The notes under the pieces: generated by a model
What the model saw: only the letters and a program-made list of their open reading frames with translations
What the model was told of the DNA's origin: nothing
Database searches by the model: none
Position numbers and translations under genes: made by a program
Shown: positions 43,379-49,295 of the stretch, in pieces
Numbering within the stretch: the stretch's first letter is position 1
How the letters are laid out: every line of letters starts with the position of its first letter
DNA from: Pseudomonadota bacterium
Lineage (GTDB): Bacteria > Bdellovibrionota_C > UBA2361 > OMIW01
Assembly (NCBI GenBank): GCA_900299205.1
Contig: OMIW01000040.1
Location: 1-49,295, forward strand
Direction of reading: 5' to 3'
Length of the DNA stretch: 49,295 nucleotides

Positions 43379-44002
43379 ATGAGCAACCCTTCCGTTTCCA
43401 TCCTCGAACTCCTCAGGCGGGTCAGAGCGATAGCCCAAAATGGCCTCGCCTATAGCGAGGGCTATTTTGATCGCGAGCGATATCAGGAGCTTTACGACCT
43501 CTCAACAGAAGGAGTGGCGACCCTCTCCGGGGTTGAGCCATCCGTCCTCTTTATCCCTGACGATGACAAGACGGGGTATGCAACCCCTAAAGTCGGCTCT
43601 CGTGGAGCGCTCTTCAGAGGAAATGAAGTCCTCCTCGTCAGGGAGCGAAATGATGACCGGTGGGCGCTCCCCGGGGGATGGGTCGATGTAAACGATTCAC
43701 CGAGCGAAGCGATCGCCAAAGAGTTCATTCAAGAAACGGGGCTTACCGTGAGGCCCTACCACCTTTGCAAGATAGTTGATGGCGGAAAAAGAAATCGGTT
43801 GTCACTGCATCATGTGTATACCCTTATATTCCTTTGTGAATATCTCGAGGGGGAATTGACTCCGAGCTATGAGACGACCGAGGTTCGGTATTTTCCCATC
43901 GATCAACTTCCTGAGTTATCAATCAGTCGGACCAGCCCTGAATATATCGCGACTGCCTGGGCTCACTATCAAAACCATGTGGTTGAAGCCGAATTCGACT
44001 AG
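43379..44002 (+). CDS. NUDIX hydrolase with N-terminal helical domain
   Basis: ALPGGWVDVNDSPSEAIAKEFIQETGL (Nudix box-like). Confidence 0.9.
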   Translation: MSNPSVSILELLRRVRAIAQNGLAYSEGYFDRERYQELYDLSTEGVATLSGVEPSVLFIPDDDKTGYATPKVGSRGALFRGNEVLLVRERNDDRWALPGGWVDVNDSPSEAIAKEFIQETGLTVRPYHLCKIVDGGKRNRLSLHHVYTLIFLCEYLEGELTPSYETTEVRYFPIDQLPELSISRTSPEYIATAWAHYQNHVVEAEFD

Positions 44003-44163
44003 GCCGAAGTTCCCTTAACCAAAACTCTCAAGTTCTGTTTCATTCTCGACGAATTAGGTTCTGCGACCGATCGATTCCCACAAAGGCCTTACGGGAGGCA
44101 GCAAGAGGAGGCCGGTTCGGGTTCAATCTCGCAGGGACCAATCGATAGGAAACAGAGGAGTAT

Positions 44164-44565
44164 ATGCCTATACCAGTAACCGTTCCGAGAGATATTCCTA
44201 TACTCGTCGTCGATGATTTCGCCACAATGCGACGAATAGTCCGAAATAGCTTGCGACAGCTTGGATTTACGAATGTGGTTGAAGCAGCCGATGGCAACGA
44301 AGCGCTCGAGCAGATACGACAGTCCTCATTTCAGGTCATCATTTCTGAATGGAACATGCCAACCCTCGATGGATCAGACCTTTTGCGGGCTGTTCGTTCC
44401 GACGAGAGAAATCGTGAAACGCCGCTCCTCATGATAACGACAGAGTCGCAGCGTAAGCAGGTAGAAGCGCGTGAAGCAGAGGGAGTGGCTACCTATGTAG
44501 TAAAGCCGGTTACCACCTCTGTCCTTGAGTCTAAGATGGAATCACTGCTCAGCAAGGGGCTGTAA
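44164..44565 (+). CDS. CheY-like receiver protein with Glu at the phospho-acceptor position
   Basis: IPILVVDDFATMRRIVRNSLRQLGFTNVVEAADGNEALEQI...VIISEWNMPTLDG...LMITTES...YVVKPV; aligns to E. coli CheY with D57 replaced by E (codon GAA). Confidence 0.92.
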   Translation: MPIPVTVPRDIPILVVDDFATMRRIVRNSLRQLGFTNVVEAADGNEALEQIRQSSFQVIISEWNMPTLDGSDLLRAVRSDERNRETPLLMITTESQRKQVEAREAEGVATYVVKPVTTSVLESKMESLLSKGL

Positions 44566-45204
44566 CCCGCTCAGCGATGAGGCGAGGTTTTCCGCGGAGA
44601 GTCGGCTATCTGGGTCGAGCACTACAATTCCAATCTGCCTCCCTTTCCCGCTCCATACCCCGAGGAAGAACGTCTCCTTGTCCTTAGACTCAATCTGGGA
44701 GAGCGTTACCGGCAGGCCCCCGATGGAGACTTCGATAGTTTTGATGAGTTTGCTTCTGATCGGATTGATCTCAGCCAAAAACAGGGAAACGATGCTTGGA
44801 GCGATCGGTTGCTGTTCTTTGAACGCTTTTGACCGTTTAAGGATATCGAGAAGGTCACCTCCTGCCCGATAATTTTCGGAAGGAACGACCATCACGTCGA
44901 GTCTCGCATTCAGCGAGCGGAGGATCGCTCGCGCATACGAACCGTCATCCGTTTTTTGTGAAAGAACAACTTCAAGAGACTGAGGGAGTGGTGAGCCGAA
45001 GATCTCCTCTGGTGGTATTGAGTGGGCCTGTAACCTTTGCTTTAAAGTCCCCTGCAACCACAGGGTAACTCCCAGCGGAATGATAAAGAGAAGGGTAAGA
45101 ATAAGGCGTGCTGACGATTTCCGCTCCTTTTCCATGAGCCCCATCTCATAAAACAACACATGTAACGAAGAGACTGCGCGTTTTGTCGTATTCCTCTTCA
45201 CCAA
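44542..45204 (-). CDS. Hypothetical protein with N-terminal TM segment
   Basis: 220-aa ORF; SARLILTLLFIIPLGVTLWLQ then a soluble domain; overlaps the cheY-like 3' end. No family recognised. Confidence 0.55.
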   Translation of the reverse strand: MVKRNTTKRAVSSLHVLFYEMGLMEKERKSSARLILTLLFIIPLGVTLWLQGTLKQRLQAHSIPPEEIFGSPLPQSLEVVLSQKTDDGSYARAILRSLNARLDVMVVPSENYRAGGDLLDILKRSKAFKEQQPIAPSIVSLFLAEINPIRSKLIKTIEVSIGGLPVTLSQIESKDKETFFLGVWSGKGRQIGIVVLDPDSRLSAENLASSLSGLQPLAEQ

Positions 45205-45307
45205 ACTGCGGCCCCATCATACAGAAAAACGACCGAATCGCCCACCTCCCCACCTCTTCAAAGATGTGCTACACCATCCGAGGATAATTTTGGGGAGATT
45301 TCAAGCC

Positions 45308-47248
45308 ATGCGAACTATTACGGTCGCGACAGCCAGCGTCAACCAGACCCCGTTAGCATGGGACCGTAATCTGCGCTCGATAACCGAGGCAATCGCCGAG
45401 GCCCGTAGCAAAGGGGCGCAGATCCTCTGTCTTCCTGAACTCTGTATCACCGGTTACGGATCTGAGGATCTCTTTCTCTCCCGATGGTATACCGCGACCG
45501 CATGGTCGGTGCTTGCGCGAATATGCCCCCTCACGCAGGGGATGGTGGTCGGGCTTGGTGTGCCGTTCATCCTCCGTAATTCCCTCTACAACGGGTATGC
45601 CCTCTGTGTTGATGGAAAGCTTGTTGCGGTCGTAGCGAAGCAATTTCTCGCGGGGGATGGGGTTCACTACGAGTATCGGTGGTTCAAGCCGTGGCGAGCA
45701 GGGACGGTCGTCGAACTTGAGGAGGACTATGTGCCGGAGCCATTTTGGGGTGTGCCGGTCGGAGACCTTTCAGTTTTTGTCGACGGAGTGAGAATCGCTG
45801 TCGAGATATGTGAGGACTACTGGGTTCCCAATCGGCCACTCAGAACAGCTGCTCTCTCGGGGGTTGATATCGTCCTAAGCCCGAGCGCATCACATTTCGC
45901 GATTGGCAAAGGGACGGAGCGTCGTTCAATTCTTCGCGAAGGGGCTCGCTTCTCCGGAGCGGTTGTTATCTTTTCAAATCTCCTCGGGTGCGAATCAGGG
46001 AAGATTATTTTTGATGGCGACTCTCACATCGTCACCGCAGAGGGAGTCGTCGCCGAAACAGCTCCCTTTTCGTTGAAGCAATATGAGGTAGCGGTGGCGA
46101 TTGTTGACCTTGAGAGGGGGAGAACACACCAACAAGCGAACGCCGCGCTTCAACCAGAGGCATCGTCAGGTGTTCCAGAGGTCGTCATTCGTGGTGTCTG
46201 GTCAAGCAGTGATGGGCGGATGGGTATCCCGTCATTGCCGTTGCCTGAGCGCGGCCCCGATCTGCGCCAATTTGAGGAGCTATGGCGTGCAATTACCGCG
46301 GGGCTTCTTGATTACGCTGATAAATCATCGAGTCGGGGCTTCGTTGTATCACTCAGTGGTGGTGCTGATTCAGCCTCAGTGGCGTGTCTTGTGTCCTTGA
46401 TGGTAGCGCGGGCTGTTCGTGAGATTGGGCTCAGTGAGCTTGTGCGTCGATTAAGGTTGGCGAGCACAACCACTGAGGATACTGTGATGGCACGCGTTCT
46501 CTCGTGTGTTTACCAGAAAACGGAGAATAGCTCACAACAGACCGAGGATGCTGCGCGTGAGCTGGCAATATCCCTCAGGTGCGACTTCGGGGTTTTTGAG
46601 GTGCAGCCCCTCGTCGATGCCTATCGTTCGCTGGCTGAAAGGTATATCGGTCGGGAGCTATCGTGGGAGGCCGACGATACCGCACTTCAGAACATTCAGG
46701 CGCGAGTCAGAGCTCCCTCGGTGTGGATGCTGGCCAACATTCGGGGTGCGCTCCTGTTGACGACGGGGAACCGAAGCGAGCTTTCGGTTGGCTATGCGAC
46801 GATGGATGGAGATATGTGCGGCGGCCTTAATCCCATTGGAGGCATCGATAAACCCCTGCTTCTCGCTTTTTTGCGGTGGCTCGCCGACAAGGGGCCTGAT
46901 GGGTATGGCCCAATCGTAGGACTCGAAAAGATTCTCGCCGCGCCGCCCACCGCCGAGCTTCGCCCCGTTGCCGCGGCTCAGACCGATGAAGATGACCTCA
47001 TGCCATATCGGATCCTCCAGGCGATAGAAGCGGAGTTTGTTCTCAAGCGCCGTAACCCCGACGACATCGTCACCATGCTCGAGGCAAATCACCCCGGTGC
47101 CCCGGTCAGGATATGGGTCGAGCGATACATGACCCTCTTCCAGAGAAATCAATGGAAACGAGAACGGGCCGCGCCCTCGTTCCACCTTGATCAATACTCG
47201 CTCGATCCCCGTTCTTGGCTCCGATTCCCGATCTTGTCGGGAGAGTGA
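45308..47248 (+). CDS. nadE: Glutamine-dependent NAD+ synthetase
   Basis: N-terminal nitrilase/amidase domain (ILCLPELCITGYGSEDLF, VGVPFILRNSLYNGY); C-terminal synthetase GFVVSLSGGADSASVACLVSLM, LLTTGNRSELSVGYATMDGDMCGGLNPI. Confidence 0.95.
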   Translation: MRTITVATASVNQTPLAWDRNLRSITEAIAEARSKGAQILCLPELCITGYGSEDLFLSRWYTATAWSVLARICPLTQGMVVGLGVPFILRNSLYNGYALCVDGKLVAVVAKQFLAGDGVHYEYRWFKPWRAGTVVELEEDYVPEPFWGVPVGDLSVFVDGVRIAVEICEDYWVPNRPLRTAALSGVDIVLSPSASHFAIGKGTERRSILREGARFSGAVVIFSNLLGCESGKIIFDGDSHIVTAEGVVAETAPFSLKQYEVAVAIVDLERGRTHQQANAALQPEASSGVPEVVIRGVWSSSDGRMGIPSLPLPERGPDLRQFEELWRAITAGLLDYADKSSSRGFVVSLSGGADSASVACLVSLMVARAVREIGLSELVRRLRLASTTTEDTVMARVLSCVYQKTENSSQQTEDAARELAISLRCDFGVFEVQPLVDAYRSLAERYIGRELSWEADDTALQNIQARVRAPSVWMLANIRGALLLTTGNRSELSVGYATMDGDMCGGLNPIGGIDKPLLLAFLRWLADKGPDGYGPIVGLEKILAAPPTAELRPVAAAQTDEDDLMPYRILQAIEAEFVLKRRNPDDIVTMLEANHPGAPVRIWVERYMTLFQRNQWKRERAAPSFHLDQYSLDPRSWLRFPILSGE

Positions 47249-47287
47249 CTCAAAGGGCCGATGTTGTTAATTTAATTAGATAAAATC

Positions 47288-47326
47288 CCGACAATTGTGT
47301 CATAAGGATTTTCACACAATTTTCGG
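47288..47326. repeat. Near-perfect inverted repeat CCGACAATTGTGT-N13-ACACAATTTTCGG
   Basis: 12 of 13 positions complementary; lies between nadE and the HTTM-like gene. Confidence 0.6.
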
Positions 47327-47479
47327 AGGTGGGTCCAAAAATCGACTTAAACCTGCACACTCGCCCCTCTCATAGCGGTGTGCGCGCTTCTTTCAGAACG
47401 AGAAGTCTCTTGTCCCCCGCCTTTGCCACCCTTACTCTCGTAAGAGGCGTTTCGGCCATTCTCTTTGCAGCCTGTCTCC

Positions 47480-48826
47480 ATGACCTCATACCGACTTCAG
47501 ATCCTCTCTTTTTTCTGGGCGGTGGCGATAATTTTTTCGGCTAACTCGGGTTATGGCTGGGTCATCGATCTTTCGCATCAGTGGAGCGTGCTGCTTGCGA
47601 GCGTCTGTGCGATAGCTCTCCTTTCAAGGCCCCACTCTCCTCTTCTCCTGTCCCTGAGCATCGGAGCGTTTCTTCTCGTTATCGCCTCCATTTCTCCCGA
47701 GATACAGAATCACCGAATGGTACTATTTTTCGGGGGCGTAGCGATTTTGTGGGGGATTATCCGCACAGGTAAGGAATCTCGCATAGTCCCTGATCTCCGA
47801 TGGATCACGATAGTGGTTTATTTCTTCGCAGCCCTTGCAAAGTTTAATGCCGACTATCTCAACGACGAGGTAAGCTGCGCGACAATATTTCTCAAGGGGT
47901 CACTCCAGCTGAACGGCCTCGGGGGGATTGCGCTCCCGTCCCTCCCCGGGTTGTCATCTCTCTCAGGGTACTGGTCTCTCCTCGTTGAGGTGCTTTTGCT
48001 TGTTCTTTTAATACCCCGTCGTACCAGAGGATGGGGAATTCTTCTCGGGGTGGGATTTCACATCTGTCTTGCAACTAATTACATCAAGTATTTCACCAAT
48101 TTTTCGGGTGTAATGATCCTGATGTTGAGTAGCTGGCTAACCGATGATCAGTGTCATCGACTGTGGGAGAGGTATATCAGCCCAAATCTCCGAGAATTTC
48201 TTGTTGGGTCGGTAGTTCTCTTTTCGGGGTTGGTCATCACGGCGTTGGGGGGATTTGATAATCTCCTGTGGTTAATTTTTCGGTATTTGATCTGGCTCGC
48301 ATACGCCGTCTATATCGCTGTCGCGTTTGTTCGAGTCGTTCTTTGTGAATCTCCCCGCGCCGATGAAAAATCGATTGGCACCCCTCATTATGCTCTCATT
48401 CTCCTTGCATTTCTCAACGGCCTCTCTCCGTATCTTGGGACCAAAACTCTGAGTTCATTCTCGATGTACAGCAACCTCAGGGTAGAACCGACCTACACGA
48501 ACCACCTCTTCATGCCCAACAGTCTCGATCTGTTCGGCTATCTCTCAGATACTATTCGCGTCTCCTCGAGCACTGACCCGACACATGCACAGCTTGTTGC
48601 CTCACCGACTGAGCGACTACCATATCTCGAGCTGTGCGCCTATCTTGATCGGGAGCAAGAAAAGCCACCTGCGACCCGCACCACTATAACCTACGAGCGA
48701 AACGGTCTCACTCGCACGACAAGCCAGGGCGACCCGATTCCGACCGATTGTCCACGGTGGCTTCCGCGTAAGCTCCTCCGGTTTCAGCCTGTCGGCGATG
48801 GGGCCGAGAAGCACTGCGTGTGGTAG
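47480..48826 (+). CDS. HTTM (vitamin K-dependent gamma-carboxylase-like) family membrane protein
   Basis: Multiple TM segments; VVYFFAALAKFNADYLNDEVSCATIF resembles the HTTM signature; convergent DCC-family neighbour. Confidence 0.7.
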   Translation: MTSYRLQILSFFWAVAIIFSANSGYGWVIDLSHQWSVLLASVCAIALLSRPHSPLLLSLSIGAFLLVIASISPEIQNHRMVLFFGGVAILWGIIRTGKESRIVPDLRWITIVVYFFAALAKFNADYLNDEVSCATIFLKGSLQLNGLGGIALPSLPGLSSLSGYWSLLVEVLLLVLLIPRRTRGWGILLGVGFHICLATNYIKYFTNFSGVMILMLSSWLTDDQCHRLWERYISPNLREFLVGSVVLFSGLVITALGGFDNLLWLIFRYLIWLAYAVYIAVAFVRVVLCESPRADEKSIGTPHYALILLAFLNGLSPYLGTKTLSSFSMYSNLRVEPTYTNHLFMPNSLDLFGYLSDTIRVSSSTDPTHAQLVASPTERLPYLELCAYLDREQEKPPATRTTITYERNGLTRTTSQGDPIPTDCPRWLPRKLLRFQPVGDGAEKHCVW

Positions 48827-48863
48827 CGATTAATTGGAAACGGGGCGGAAGAGGAGTCGATAT

Positions 48864-49295
48864 TCAGGGTAAAAGCCTCGCCCTAACATCAGGTGGCAGC
48901 AAACCACATACCTCTGAACTCCTGCCAAACACACGATACCGAATCCGAGCTACAAAATCGTATAAAAAATCTCGCACTACCCGAGGGATGAAAGAAAACA
49001 AGATCGCCCCAACCGCTGGGAGACCCCCCAGTCTTTTCCCGATAAAAATAATCGCATCGCTCCGGCATAGCACTGCTCCATCTGTTTGCCACACGATGAT
49101 CGAATCGGGAAGGTTTTCCCTCATATCCGATGAAACTAAACCCGAAAACGTCGGGCCTTGTTGAGGAGCAAGCCGAAGAGATCCAACCGAATCCAGCGCG
49201 ATAAGAGCGCGGGCAAAGAAACTACACATCACACACGTACCATCGAAAAATACCACCGGCTTGTCTGATTGAGCGGTGCCTAGCGACGGTATCCA
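48864..49295 (-). CDS. DCC-family thiol-disulfide oxidoreductase (DUF393), partial at window end
   Basis: VVFFDGTCVMCSFFARALIALD (DGxCxxC); the frame stays open to base 49295 (WIPSLGTAQSDKPVVFFDGTC...). Confidence 0.88.
   Translation of the reverse strand, partial: WIPSLGTAQSDKPVVFFDGTCVMCSFFARALIALDSVGSLRLAPQQGPTFSGLVSSDMRENLPDSIIVWQTDGAVLCRSDAIIFIGKRLGGLPAVGAILFSFIPRVVRDFLYDFVARIRYRVFGRSSEVCGLLPPDVRARLLP

Overview
This 49.3 kb window looks like a bacterial chromosomal segment running from the dnaN-recF-gyrB replication region. I saw no prophage, transposon, CRISPR array or rRNA/tRNA. Recognisable genes: partial dnaN, recF, gyrB, a ClpA/ClpC-like AAA+ ATPase, glmU, an MXAN_5187-like protein, NADP-dependent icd, an HPt protein, a tandem-fused 1854-aa UvrA, an SRPBCC-TIGR01777 epimerase fusion, a GatB/YqeY protein, a NagB-like deaminase, recQ, an RlmI/K-like methyltransferase, SCO1, coxBACD, a YfcE-like phosphoesterase, murJ, the imuA-imuB-dnaE2 mutasome cassette, a NUDIX hydrolase, a CheY-like receiver, nadE, an HTTM-like membrane protein and a partial DCC-family protein. 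The main items for follow-up are: (1) two adjacent NlpC/P60-like proteins without an obvious Sec signal, one of which also carries a lysozyme-like region, plus a possible third degenerate relative; (2) a CheY-like receiver whose phospho-acceptor Asp is encoded as Glu; (3) a CoxB with two tandem cytochrome c domains; (4) a Clp ATPase with a Pro-rich tail in place of the N-domain; (5) a 44-aa very basic small protein with a strong SD, followed by paired stem-loops; (6) helically phased direct repeats in front of the mutasome operon. All calls come from reading the supplied translations and the DNA; no database or structure search was run.
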